Source: Thermocatellispora tengchongensis (GTDB lineage: Bacteria; Actinomycetota; Actinomycetes; Streptosporangiales; Streptosporangiaceae). From it: a DNA stretch of 52,443 nt. This document shows, in pieces, positions 34,345 through 43,044 of the stretch. Within the stretch, counting starts at the first letter, position 1, and each line of letters begins with the position of its first letter. The stretch lies in assembly GCF_014202315.1 (NCBI RefSeq), contig NZ_JACHGN010000041.1, positions 1 to 52,443 on the forward strand. The letters run 5' to 3'. The notes under the pieces are model-generated. The model was not told where the DNA came from. It saw only the letters and a program-made list of their open reading frames with translations, and searched no databases. The position numbers were made by a program, and so were the translations under genes.

Positions 34345-37338
34345 ATGCATGACGACCGCGCCCTCGTCGAGGCGCGCCTGGCCCGCGCGCTCCGGGAGCG
34401 CATCCGGCCCGCCGTGTACGCCAGGTCGGTCCCGCTCACGGTCGCCGCCTGGCACGCGCCCGGCGAGCCCGTGCCCTTCGCCGAGGCCGCCGGGCAGGAG
34501 TACGCGCCCACGGCCGCCGGCGAGCCGTGGGGCCCGCCGTGGGGCACGACCTGGTTCCGCCTGACCGGCACGGTGCCGGCCGAGTGGGCGGGCGAGACCG
34601 TCGAGGCCGTGGTGGACCTGGGCTTCGACGCCGACCGGCCCGGCTTCCAGTGCGAAGGGCTCGCCTACACGCCCGACGGCGCCCCGGTCAAGGGCCTCAA
34701 CCCGCGCAACGCCTGGCTGCCGGTCGCGGCGCGCCCCGGCGAGCCGTACGAGGTGCTGGTCGAGGCCGCCGCGAACCCGCTGATCGACTACCGCGGCTAC
34801 GTCACCCCCCTGGGCGACCCGCGCACCGCCGGCACCGCCCCCATGTACCGGCTGGCCCGCGCCGACCTGGCCGTCTTCGAGCGCGAGGTGTGGGAGCTGG
34901 CCCGCGACGTGGAGGTGCTCGACCACCTCATGCGCCGCCTGGGCACGCACGAGCCGCGCCGCTTCGAGATCCTGCGCGCGCTGGAGCGGGCCCTGGACGC
35001 GCTGGACCTCCAGGACGTCCCCGGCACCGCGGCCCGCGCCCGCGAACGGCTCGCCGGCGTCCTGGCCAGCCCCGCCCACGCCAGCGCGCACCGGATCTCC
35101 GCCGTCGGCCACGCGCACATCGACTCCGCCTGGCTGTGGCCGATGCGCGAGACCGTGCGCAAGGTGGCCAGGACCGCCGCCAACGTGACCGCGCTGATGG
35201 AGGACCACCCCGGCTTCCGCTTCGCCATGTCCCAGGCGCAGCAGCTCGCCTGGATCAAGGAGCACCACCCCGGCGTGTACGAGCGGGTCAAGAAGCACGT
35301 CGCCGCCGGCCGGTTCGTGCCCGCGGGCGGCATGTGGGTGGAGTCGGACACCAACATGCCCGGCGGCGAGGCGATGGCCCGCCAGTTCGTGCACGGCAAG
35401 CGGTTCTTCATCGAGGAGTTCGGCGTCGAGCCCGCCGAGGTCTGGCTGCCCGACTCCTTCGGCTACTCCGCGGCGCTGCCGCAGATCGTCACGCTGGCCG
35501 GCTCGCGCTGGTTCCTCACCCAGAAGATCTCCTGGAACCAGGTCAACCGGTTCCCGCACCACACCTTCCTGTGGGAGGGCATCGACGGCACCCGCGTGTT
35601 CACCCACTTCCCGCCGGTGGACACCTACAACTCCGACCTGTCCGGCACCGAGCTGGCGCACGCCTCGGACAACTTCGCCGAGAAGGGCCGCGCCACACGG
35701 TCGCTGGTCCCGTTCGGCTACGGCGACGGCGGCGGCGGGCCCACCCGCGAGATGCTGGCCCGCGCCGCCCGTACCGCCGACCTGGAGGGCTCCCCCCGGG
35801 TCGAGCTGCACACCCCGGAGGAGTTCTTCCGCGCCGCCGAGGCCGACTACCCCGACCCGCCGGTGTGGTCCGGCGAGCTGTACCTGGAACTGCACCGCGG
35901 CACCTACACCAGCCAGGCCCGTACCAAGCAGGGCAACCGGCGCAGCGAGCACCTGCTGCGCGAGGCCGAGCTGTGGTGCGCCACGGCGGCGGCCCACGGC
36001 CTGGCCGGCTACCCCTACGACCGGCTGGACCGGCTGTGGAAGCGGGTGCTGCTGCACCAGTTCCACGACGTGCTGCCGGGCAGCTCGATCGCCTGGGTGC
36101 ACCGCGAGGCCGAGCGCGCGTACGCCGAGATCGCCGCCGAGCTGGAGGAGATCATCGACGGCGCGCTGCGGGCCCTGGCGGGGGAGGGCGGCGGCACCGT
36201 CACCTTCAACGCCGCGCCGCACCCCCGCGACGGGGTGCCCGCGCTCGGCGCCGCGCTCACCGGCGAGGCGCCGCCGTCCCCGCCCGCGGCCGAGCACGAC
36301 GGGACGTACGTGCTGGACAACGGCCTGCTGCGGGTGACGGTGGACCGGCGCGGCCTCGTCGTCTCCCTGCTCGACCTGGTCGCCGGACGCGAGGTGCTGC
36401 CGCCCGGCGCCGCCGGCAACCTGCTGCAGATCCACCCGGACCTGCCGAACCACTGGGACGCCTGGGACATCGACCCGTTCTACCGCAACACCGTCACCGA
36501 CCTGGTGGACGCCGAGGAGGTCGCCCCCGCCGGCCCCGGCGCGATCCGGGTCGTGCGCGCCTTCGGCTCCTCCTCCGTACGCCAGACGCTGCGGCTGCGC
36601 CCCGGCGCCCGCCGCCTCGACATCGAGACCCAGGTGGACTGGCACGAGACCGAGAAGATCCTCAAGGCCGCGTTCCCGCTCGACGTACAGGCCGACAGGT
36701 CCTCCTCCGAGATCCAGTACGGCCACGTGCACCGCCCCGCGCACACCAACACCTCCTGGGACGCCGCCCGGTTCGAGATCTGCGCCCACCGCTGGATCCA
36801 CGTCGGCGAGCCCGGCTACGGCGTCGCGGTCGTCAACGACTCCACCTACGGCCACGACGTCACCCGGCAGCCCCGGACGGGCGGCGGCACCGCCACCACC
36901 GTCCGGCTGTCGCTGCTGCGCGCCCCGCGCTTCCCCGACCCCGAGACCGACCAGGGCCTCCACCGTTTCGGGTACGCGCTCGTCCCCGGCGCCGCGATCG
37001 GCGACGCGGTGCGCGAGGGCTACCACGCCAACCTGCCCCCGCGCGCCGTGCCCGGCGGACGGGCGGTGCCGCCGCTGGTCGCGGTGGACGACCCCGCCGT
37101 GGTGGTGGAGGCGGTCAAACTGGCCGACGACCGCTCCGGCGACATCGTGGTGCGGCTGTACGAGTCGCTGGGCGGGCGGGCGGCGGCCCGGCTGACCTGC
37201 CACCTGCCGGTGTCGGGCGTACAGGAGTGCGACCTGCTGGAGCGCCCGCTACCCGCAGGACGCACCCCCGACCCGGGCGAGATCACCCTCGCGCTGCGCC
37301 CCTTCGAGATCGTCACCCTCCGGCTCACCCCGGCGTAG
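34345..37338 (+). CDS. GH38 alpha-mannosidase
   Basis: A 997-aa cytoplasmic GH38 enzyme. Metal site in GHAHIDSAWLWP, nucleophile D370 in WLPDSFGYS, a helical middle domain (FHDVLPGSSIAWVHREAERAY) and C-terminal beta-sandwich. ATG 34345 (MHDDRALVE) is preferred: GGGAG lies 5 nt before it. The in-frame ATG 34312 is only 8 nt after a CATATT -10-like box, so it is near the transcript start. It releases mannose from alpha-mannosides or glycan fragments. No transporter is adjacent. Confidence 0.93.
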   Translation: MHDDRALVEARLARALRERIRPAVYARSVPLTVAAWHAPGEPVPFAEAAGQEYAPTAAGEPWGPPWGTTWFRLTGTVPAEWAGETVEAVVDLGFDADRPGFQCEGLAYTPDGAPVKGLNPRNAWLPVAARPGEPYEVLVEAAANPLIDYRGYVTPLGDPRTAGTAPMYRLARADLAVFEREVWELARDVEVLDHLMRRLGTHEPRRFEILRALERALDALDLQDVPGTAARARERLAGVLASPAHASAHRISAVGHAHIDSAWLWPMRETVRKVARTAANVTALMEDHPGFRFAMSQAQQLAWIKEHHPGVYERVKKHVAAGRFVPAGGMWVESDTNMPGGEAMARQFVHGKRFFIEEFGVEPAEVWLPDSFGYSAALPQIVTLAGSRWFLTQKISWNQVNRFPHHTFLWEGIDGTRVFTHFPPVDTYNSDLSGTELAHASDNFAEKGRATRSLVPFGYGDGGGGPTREMLARAARTADLEGSPRVELHTPEEFFRAAEADYPDPPVWSGELYLELHRGTYTSQARTKQGNRRSEHLLREAELWCATAAAHGLAGYPYDRLDRLWKRVLLHQFHDVLPGSSIAWVHREAERAYAEIAAELEEIIDGALRALAGEGGGTVTFNAAPHPRDGVPALGAALTGEAPPSPPAAEHDGTYVLDNGLLRVTVDRRGLVVSLLDLVAGREVLPPGAAGNLLQIHPDLPNHWDAWDIDPFYRNTVTDLVDAEEVAPAGPGAIRVVRAFGSSSVRQTLRLRPGARRLDIETQVDWHETEKILKAAFPLDVQADRSSSEIQYGHVHRPAHTNTSWDAARFEICAHRWIHVGEPGYGVAVVNDSTYGHDVTRQPRTGGGTATTVRLSLLRAPRFPDPETDQGLHRFGYALVPGAAIGDAVREGYHANLPPRAVPGGRAVPPLVAVDDPAVVVEAVKLADDRSGDIVVRLYESLGGRAAARLTCHLPVSGVQECDLLERPLPAGRTPDPGEITLALRPFEIVTLRLTPA

Positions 37339-37359
37339 AGCAGGTCATACGCTGGGACG

Positions 37360-37770
37360 ATGAGGATCGAACCGGACCGGGCGCGGCGCCTGTTCCACGA
37401 CGCGCGGGTGGCCGGGCTCGCCACCGCGGCCGCGGACGCCACGCCGCACCTGGTCCCGGTCACCTTCGCCATGCGCGGCGAGACCGTCTACGTGGCCGTG
37501 GACCACAAACCCAAGACCACCGCCACGGGCCTGCGCAGGCTGGCGAACATACGCGAGAACCCGCGCGTGTGCCTGCTCACCGACCACTACGACGACGACT
37601 GGAGCGCGCTGTGGTGGGTCAGGGCCGACGGCCGGGCCGAGGTCGTGCCGCGCGAACCGGCCGCACTGGAGGCGCTGGCCGCGAAGTACCCCCAGTACCG
37701 CGAGCGCACGCCCGAGGGCCCGGTCATCGTCGTCCAGGTGGAGCACTGGTCGGGCTGGTCGTACACCTGA
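37360..37770 (+). CDS. PPOX-class F420-dependent oxidoreductase (TIGR03668-like)
   Basis: A 136-aa split-barrel flavin/F420-binding protein: VAGLATAAADATPHLVPVTFAM at the start, KPKTTATGLRRLANI in the phosphate-binding region, YDDDWSALWWVRADGRAEV near the end. F420 usage is inferred from the family and from the actinobacterial host. It starts 22 bp after the mannosidase stop and may be co-transcribed with it; no strong SD. Confidence 0.87.
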   Translation: MRIEPDRARRLFHDARVAGLATAAADATPHLVPVTFAMRGETVYVAVDHKPKTTATGLRRLANIRENPRVCLLTDHYDDDWSALWWVRADGRAEVVPREPAALEALAAKYPQYRERTPEGPVIVVQVEHWSGWSYT

Positions 37771-38104
37771 CGCGCCACATGGCGGACGGGCCCGTCCTCA
37801 TCGCGGCCATGTTGCGGTTGTGCACGGCAACGCCGCAGACGATCCTTCTGTCAGACGCTCCAGCAGCCCCACGCCTGCGGCGGACAAGACAGCCCGACGC
37901 GCAAGGCAAAGGACAGCCGACAGACCGAGCGCAGAGGACAGCCGACAGACCGCAGACGACAGACGGGGCGCAGCCGACAGACCGACCGCAGCCGACAGAC
38001 GGGGCGCAGCCGACAGACCGACCGCAGCCGACAGACTCGATCACCAGCCCCGACCACCAGACAGCCCCGACGCCCAAAGGCAGACCGACCCACCCGCCCT
38101 TCCG
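37771..38104. repeat. Non-coding gap with 18-bp tandem repeats upstream of the esterase
   Basis: AGCCGACAGAC recurs at 37915, 37940, 37972, 37990, 38008 and 38026. The last four form an exact 18-bp tandem array of AGCCGACAGACsGrsCGC in two alternating versions (36-bp higher order). The frame of the esterase stays open through it, but there is no start with an SD upstream, so I treat it as intergenic. Confidence 0.7.
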
Positions 38105-38117
38105 AGAGGGGAGACCG

Positions 38118-39092
38118 ATGGCGTTCCATCCGAACCTCGACCCCGGCCTGGCCGCCGCCCTCGCCGACATCCCGCTGCCCGCCGCCGACTTCTCCACCGC
38201 GAGCTTCGACGACCTGCCGGACATCCGGCTCCAGATCGCGGCGATGCGCGCGGCCATGGCCCCCGCCGTGGACGAGAGGGTGACGATCGAGGACCGCCGC
38301 ATCCCCGGCCCCGAGGGGGCGCCGGACGTACGGGTGCGGATCTACCGCGAGGCGGGCCGCGAGGGCGTGCTGCCCGGCCTGTACTGGATCCACGGCGGCG
38401 GCATGATCATCGGTGAGCCGGAGATGGACGACGCGCGGCTGGCCTCGTACGTGCTGGAGGTCGGCTGCGTGGCGGTCTCCGTGGACTACCGGCTCGCCCC
38501 GGAGAACCCCCACCCCGCCCCCGTGGAGGACTGCTACGCCGGCCTGGTGTGGACCGCCAAGAACGCCGCCGAGCTGGGCATCGACCCCGACCGCATCGCC
38601 GTGGGCGGCATCAGCGCCGGCGGCGGCCTGGCCGCCGGCACGGTGCTCCTGGCCCGCGACCGCGGCGGCCCCGCCGTGGCCTTCCAGCTCCTCGTCTGCC
38701 CGATGCTCGACGACCGCAACATCACCGCCTCCAGCCGCGAGTTCACCGAGGCGATCGTGTGGAGCCGCGCCAACAACGAGTTCGGCTGGAAGGCCCTGCT
38801 CGGCGACCGCGCCGGCACCGACGACGTGCCCCCGTACGCCGCCCCCGCCCGCGCCACCGACCTGTCCGGCCTGCCCCCGGCGTACATCGACGTGGGCGAA
38901 CTGGAGGTCTTCCGCGACGAGTGCGCCGAGTACGCCCTGCGCCTGACCGCCGCCGGCGTCTCCACCGAGTTCCACCTCTACCCCGGCGCCTTCCACGGCT
39001 TCGACGGCCTGATCCCCACCGCCCCCCTCAGCCGCCGCGCCGCCGCCGAACGCATCGCCGTCCTGAACCGCGCCCTCAACACCCCCAAGTAA
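38118..39092 (+). CDS. HSL-type alpha/beta-hydrolase esterase
   Basis: A 324-aa hormone-sensitive-lipase-family esterase. Oxyanion motif HGGG (in WIHGGGMIIG), DYRLAPENP, nucleophile S166 in GISAGGG, acid in LEVFRDE, His in PGAFHGFD. There is no signal peptide. SD GAGGGGAG before ATG 38118. Likely acts on short acyl esters. Confidence 0.93.
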   Translation: MAFHPNLDPGLAAALADIPLPAADFSTASFDDLPDIRLQIAAMRAAMAPAVDERVTIEDRRIPGPEGAPDVRVRIYREAGREGVLPGLYWIHGGGMIIGEPEMDDARLASYVLEVGCVAVSVDYRLAPENPHPAPVEDCYAGLVWTAKNAAELGIDPDRIAVGGISAGGGLAAGTVLLARDRGGPAVAFQLLVCPMLDDRNITASSREFTEAIVWSRANNEFGWKALLGDRAGTDDVPPYAAPARATDLSGLPPAYIDVGELEVFRDECAEYALRLTAAGVSTEFHLYPGAFHGFDGLIPTAPLSRRAAAERIAVLNRALNTPK

Positions 39093-39097
39093 CGCGG

Positions 39098-39306
39098 GCC
39101 CACCCGCCACCACGGAGGTGGCGGCCACCCGCCTGGCGCCCACCCGCCCCCCGCGCTCCGCGCGGGGGGAAAAGGCCCTCGCTACGCTCGGACGCTCTCT
39201 TCCAGTGTCGGGCTCCGCCCGACGCTAGCGCCCACACGGACCCACCCGCCGCCCGCCAAGGTGGTGACCCGCCTGGCGCCCACCCGCCCCCGCGCTCCGC
39301 GCCAAT
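39098..39306. repeat. Duplicated hairpin-rich intergenic element (REP-like)
   Basis: Two imperfect copies (about 39098-39168 and 39240-39306) share ACCCGCCTGGCGCCCACC and the following C-rich CGCGCTCCGCGC core. Copy 1 carries the perfect hairpin CCCCCCGCGC-TCC-GCGCGGGGGG (39147-39169) followed by AAAA; between the copies is GTCGGGC-TCC-GCCCGAC (39207-39223). TCC-capped stems and CTCGCTACGCTCGG look like extragenic repeats of actinomycetes. The first hairpin may also end the esterase transcript. Confidence 0.65.
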
Positions 39307-39592
39307 CCGCCCATTGCCAACGTACGAGCATGTTGACAAGTCTTCACGATCTTCATTCCGGCACTCAGCGGCAACGGTGCCCGCGGCTGAGGCTGTGCAC
39401 CGCAGATCATGTTGACGGGGCCGGCGCACACGCTTGCCGGCATATGCCAGCGCGTCCATGGGTGGAGGCTTCGGACCATGCCACCGATGGCTCTCCCCGA
39501 GGTGTCTCCCTCACCCTGAGGGGCGTGATCTGGTCACCTCCCAGCGCGTAAAACGGGTCGAACCTCTCCAGGTTCGGTGCAAGGCTGGCCTC
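39307..39592. other. Intergenic DNA of atypical composition
   Basis: About 285 bp with noticeably lower GC; short frames in it match nothing I recognise and lack SD sequences. It separates the repeat element from the TOPRIM gene, whose promoter should lie here. Confidence 0.4.
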
Positions 39593-40153
39593 GTGAGCGA
39601 CACGCAGACCGTGGTCCTGGTCGAGGGCGCCAGTGACAAGTCGGTTATCGAAGCGTTGGCCGAGCGCCGTGGCCGGAACCTGGCGGCCGAGGGCATCTCC
39701 CTTGTGGCGATGGGCGGTGCCACGAACATCGGAACGTACATCCGCAGGTTCGGCCCCCTCGGTCGCAACCTCCGGCTGGCGGGTCTGTGCGACGTCGGGG
39801 AGGAAGGCGACTTCCGGAGAGGGCTGGAGCGCGGCGGCCTCGGCTCCGACCTCGACCGAAGCGATCTGGAGGCGCTCGGATTCTTCGTGTGCGTCGCCGA
39901 CCTGGAGGACGAGCTGATCCGCGCCCTCGGCACCGCCACCGTTGAGCGCGTTGTCGACGCCGAGGGCGAGCTCGGCTCGTTTCGCACGCTCCAGAAGCAA
40001 CCCGCATGGCGCGAAAGGACCACCCACGACCAACTGCGCCGCTTCATGGGATCGGGCGGTGGCCGCAAGATCCGCTACGCCGGCCTGTTCGTCGCGGCAC
40101 TCGATCTCGATCGCGTGCCGCGGCCACTGGACATGCTGCTGGCCCACCTATGA
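39593..40153 (+). CDS. Stand-alone TOPRIM domain protein (OLD-type TOPRIM)
   Basis: A 186-aa protein starting at GTG 39593 (AAGG 8 nt upstream). The TOPRIM core is VVLVEGASDKSVIEAL with the catalytic-type E11, then VAMGGATNIGTY, then LCDVGEEGDF, where the usual DxD is reduced to DxG (D67) with acids E70/E71 after it. It resembles the TOPRIM half of OLD-family nucleases without the ABC-type ATPase half; related single-domain proteins are widespread in actinomycetes as I recall. Its stop overlaps the ATG of a following short frame. Role unknown. Confidence 0.8.
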   Translation: MSDTQTVVLVEGASDKSVIEALAERRGRNLAAEGISLVAMGGATNIGTYIRRFGPLGRNLRLAGLCDVGEEGDFRRGLERGGLGSDLDRSDLEALGFFVCVADLEDELIRALGTATVERVVDAEGELGSFRTLQKQPAWRERTTHDQLRRFMGSGGGRKIRYAGLFVAALDLDRVPRPLDMLLAHL

Positions 40154-40344
40154 ACCAGGCGGAGACGGCGACTCCGTCATCGCCGGGTGAGGCGGATTCG
40201 CTGGTGGAACCAAACGCGCGCGGGAGTGGCGGCGTCCCCCCAGGTGTGCCGGTGCAGGTAGACGAGCAGTGGCCGATGATAAAAGGCCGGTGGCGCAGCA
40301 GGGTGCGTGGGTGTGCTTCGAGGACGAGGCCGGCCAACCCCTGA
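40150..40344 (+). pseudogene. Truncated frame coupled to the TOPRIM gene
   Basis: ATG 40150 overlaps the TOPRIM stop (ATGA). About 37 codons (MNQAETATPSSPGEADSLVEP...) run open, and from about 40264 the sequence becomes transposase-like (DEQWPMIK). This looks like the start of a translationally coupled second gene cut by the IS630-type fragment, but a 37-codon head is too short to identify it. Confidence 0.4.
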
Positions 40345-40532
40345 GACCCCCCAGGGGCCGCACCTGGGGCTGGCGGGGGCGCACCCCGATCGTGTCGCCG
40401 CCGGTCAAGGGCACCGGGCGCGTATCGATCGCGGGCCTGATCGCCACCCGCCCCGACCAGCCAGGTGCGCGGCCGCGGCTGATCTACCGCATGCGGCGGC
40501 ACCGCGGACGCACGGGTGAACGCCGGGGATTC
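40264..40532 (+). pseudogene. IS630-family transposase remnant
   Basis: The DDE-domain middle is recognisable: EQWPMIK, then after a frameshift near 40285 GAWVCFEDEAGQ (first catalytic Asp), PPRGRTWGWRG, GRVSIAGLIA and YRMRRHRGRTGERRGF. It lacks the N-terminal HTH and everything after the hr.r.ge.rgF block, including the remaining DDE residues. No terminal inverted repeats were found. Dead element. Confidence 0.8.
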
Positions 40533-40919
40533 GCCGGTTCCGGCTCACGCACCTACTGGACGATCCGCTCTACCTCGTCAGCCTCCAACCCGGCCAACGC
40601 CTTGAGGATCATCGCGGCTCAGCCTGGGGCGGCGGATGCGAACGCTGCCGAGAAGCCTTGATCGCGGCATGCGGGCGTGCCGGTTTCTCGCCTCGAATCG
40701 CCTACTCCAGTGACGACATGGTCGTCATCCAGTCGCTGGTGGCGTCGGGAATGGGGGGCGCACGCTTCCCGGACTCGCGCTCACGGCGCAACGGGCGCCC
40801 GGGATCCACGCCACAAAAATCCCCAACAACGCTCGTCAGATCTATGCCGTCACATACGGCGACCCACCAGACCCCCGGCCACCACCGCGCTGATCGAGAT
40901 TCTGCGGGCCATGGCGTAA
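40529..40919 (+). pseudogene. LysR-family regulator remnant (effector-binding domain)
   Basis: Directly abuts the transposase fragment. Readable as RFRLTHLLDDPLYLVSLQPG, CERCREALIAACGRAGFSPR, YSSDDMVVIQSLVASGMG. A base is then lost near 40770 (frame shifts to LALTAQRAPGIHATKIPNN and YAVTYGDPPDP) and the frame changes again near 40875 (PATTALIEILRAMA, stop at 40919). The HTH half is missing. A non-functional gene truncated at its 5' end by the IS-type fragment. Confidence 0.78.
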
Positions 40920-41012
40920 TGCCCCAGGTGCCGCCCCGGCTCCGGGCCGCCGGATGCGTACGGCGACGGTATAGCCGACGTTCACCGCCGTAACCTCAGC
41001 CGTCAACACCCG

Positions 41013-41471
41013 TTAGTTGATGCCGATTTCAGCTCTGAGGCGATGATCTAATAAGTCGCTCCGTTCTTTGCTGGTCAACTGGTAGGTCCTGCCAAGAGTG
41101 TCTAACTGTTCGGCGGTTGGCATAAGTGCTCCCGCCTCCGCATCGGATAGCTGTGAACGTGGTATTCCTGTCTGTCGGCTGACTTCCTCCAGTGAGAGTC
41201 CTATTCTGTGCCGGGCCGCTTGCAGTGCCTGCGCCAGCTGTACGTACTTTCCGGTGGGCACGGAAAGAGTCGATTCCGGAGCCATCGATGAAGGAGTAGA
41301 GACGCTGGAGCTGCTGGGCCCGGCTTGAAGGCTCGCCACGAGGATATAGATGAGGATGGCTAACGTGATGCCGCCTCCTGCTCCGGCGATGGCAGTCCGT
41401 CGACTGTGAGGGCGCACCCAGTGAAGCGTTCCCTTTGAACTTCTTCGCCAGTGACCTTTGACCCGCGTCAT
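41013..41471 (-). CDS. Membrane-anchored XRE-like HTH protein
   Basis: A 152-aa protein. The N-terminus is strongly basic (RVKGHWRRSSKGTLHWVRPHSRR), then a single membrane helix (about 26-49, AIAGAGGGITLAILIYILVA), a Ser/Pro/Thr linker (51-73) and a C-terminal XRE-like HTH (about 77-145: LAQALQAARHRIGLSLEEVSRQTGIPRSQLSD). The positive-inside rule would place the HTH outside the membrane, which is odd for DNA binding. ATG 41471 is chosen over TTG 41489; neither has a clear SD. Lower GC than its neighbours suggests acquisition. Confidence 0.68.
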   Translation of the reverse strand: MTRVKGHWRRSSKGTLHWVRPHSRRTAIAGAGGGITLAILIYILVASLQAGPSSSSVSTPSSMAPESTLSVPTGKYVQLAQALQAARHRIGLSLEEVSRQTGIPRSQLSDAEAGALMPTAEQLDTLGRTYQLTSKERSDLLDHRLRAEIGIN

Positions 41472-41489
41472 GCCAGGACGGTATGGCAA

Positions 41490-41886
41490 GGCTGATGTGC
41501 CGAGCAGGAATCGGAATGGCTATGGTGTCATGGCTGCTTGGTGACATAGGACTTCCGTCCGATTGAGGTGAGGTTGAAAACGGCATAATGGCACTGCTGA
41601 GTGCAATGGCAAAAATATGTGATGTCTCGCCGGGCGATGACTGTTGCCGGGGTGTGCGGTGATTGTCCTGTGGTTGGACGCTCTCGCGGTTTCTCGGCGC
41701 GGATGCTGTGGTCGTCGCGCCTCACCCTCAACACACTGTGCCTATCGGGCTCGGGATGGTGCTGCACTTGGGCACCAAAAAGATCAAGCTTCGGTGCCGG
41801 GGCAGGCGCGGGTCACGGAGGGGACATCTGGTGGGGTGGTGCGCGTCTTGGGCGCGCGCTGGAGGCGTACGGCGTACGCTGGGGCC
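41490..41886. other. Low-GC intergenic region
   Basis: Holds the promoter of the XRE-like gene and the uncertain 5' end of the PucR-like gene (in-frame GTGs at 41836 and 41839). Other short frames here have no SD and no recognisable product. Confidence 0.4.
41585..41612 (-). promoter_or_regulatory. Promoter with dyad in the spacer, XRE-like gene
   Basis: Minus strand: -35 TTGCCA (41612-41607), 16-bp spacer, -10 CATTAT (41590-41585). The spacer contains the dyad GCACT-GCTG-AGTGC (41591-41604), an ideal place for a repressor. Confidence 0.5.
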
Positions 41887-42972
41887 GTGCTGGGACTGCT
41901 GCTGCGGTTGTCGGCGCTCGACGCCGATGCTGAAAGCGCTGTGCGGGTCATCGCGTATTTCGATGCGCTGGTGGCCGGGCACGCGAGTGCCGCCGCGCTG
42001 GTGCAGGCCACTGCGCGGCTTGCCGAATGTCCGGCGGGGCTGGTGGAGGCCGCGAGCGGGCGGGGGCCGCGGGCCGTGCCCGGTGGGCCGGTCGAGGAGG
42101 CGGTGCCGCCCAAGGGGGCGGCCGTGCGGGAGGTCGGGGCCGGGGCGGGGACGGTGTGGCTGGAGCGCGAGGGGCCGGCGCGCCCGTTGGACGCGATCGT
42201 CCTGGAGCGGTTCGCGGCGGCGGCCGCGGTGACGTTGGAGCGGGCCGCGGCGCAGGTGCTCGCGGGTGGCGATCCGGCCTTGGTGGAGCTGGCCCTGTCC
42301 GCGGGGGCGGGGGAGGCCGAGCGCGCTCGGGCGCTGCGCCTGCTCGGGTTCGGGCCGGGGGCGCGCCTTCAGGTTCTCGCGGTGGCGGGGAGCGGGGAGG
42401 ACGGCGCGGCGCTGGCGGGGCGGCTGCGGGCGGCGGGGCACCACACCCGTACGGCCCGGATCGACGGTGTCGTGGCCGTGCTCACGGCCGCCGGCTCCGA
42501 GGCCGGGGGCGTCTCCTCCGATCGGTGCGGCGCGCCGGGCGGGTGGCGGGCCGGGGTGGGTCCTGTCGTGGCTTCAGGGGCGGGGTTGGCGGAGTCCTGG
42601 GAACGGGCGCGTACGGCGCTGCGCTTCGCGGGCGCGAGCCCCGGCGCTCAGGTGGTGCGCTGGGCCGACCTCGGGGCCCTCGCGCTGATCGCCGAGCACG
42701 TGCCGGACGAGGCCATCGCCGCCCTCCCCGACGTGCGGGCGGTGCGGGAGCTGGCGCGACGGCCGCACGGCGCCGAGGCGCTGGAGGCCGTACGGGCGCT
42801 GTGCGAGGAGGGCACGGTGCGGCGCGCCGCGGCTTCCGTGCACCTGCACCACAGCTCGCTCGCCGCCCGGATCGCGCGAGCCGAGGACGCGCTCGGGTTC
42901 TCGCTGTCCTCGCCCGCCGGCCGGATGCGCGCCCACCTGGCGCTCACCCTCGCCGCACTCCGCCCGGTCTGA
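41887..42972 (+). CDS. PucR-type helix-turn-helix regulator
   Basis: 361 aa from GTG 41887; GTG 41836 would add 17 residues. The N-terminal part (LLRLSALDADAESAVRVIAYFDALV) and middle resemble the sensor and degenerate cyclase-like parts of PucR/CdaR proteins (LRLLGFGPGARLQVLAV). The C-terminus is a PucR HTH_30 (ALCEEGTVRRAAASVHLHHSSLAARIARAE). Ligand and targets are unknown. Neither start has an optimally spaced SD. Confidence 0.75.
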   Translation: MLGLLLRLSALDADAESAVRVIAYFDALVAGHASAAALVQATARLAECPAGLVEAASGRGPRAVPGGPVEEAVPPKGAAVREVGAGAGTVWLEREGPARPLDAIVLERFAAAAAVTLERAAAQVLAGGDPALVELALSAGAGEAERARALRLLGFGPGARLQVLAVAGSGEDGAALAGRLRAAGHHTRTARIDGVVAVLTAAGSEAGGVSSDRCGAPGGWRAGVGPVVASGAGLAESWERARTALRFAGASPGAQVVRWADLGALALIAEHVPDEAIAALPDVRAVRELARRPHGAEALEAVRALCEEGTVRRAAASVHLHHSSLAARIARAEDALGFSLSSPAGRMRAHLALTLAALRPV

Positions 42973-43044
42973 TCTCCGGCCCTGGCGCGGGTGCTGCCCG
43001 GCCGTGTCTGGCGATCCCTGCGGGGAGGACACCGGGTGGGACGG

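Noticed and set aside
33091-37203. Very long minus-strand frame covering the PLD gene and the antisense of the alpha-mannosidase
   Set aside because: Only the part after 34239 has PLD motifs; the rest is an antisense shadow of a high-GC coding region with no SD or domain.
39300-39592. Small protein gene around ATG 39330 or CRISPR-like repeats in the same stretch
   Set aside because: No regular repeat-spacer pattern and no SD; short frames have no recognisable product.
41528-41767. 79-codon minus-strand frame upstream of the XRE-like gene
   Set aside because: It overlaps the best promoter candidate of that gene and shows no SD or motif.
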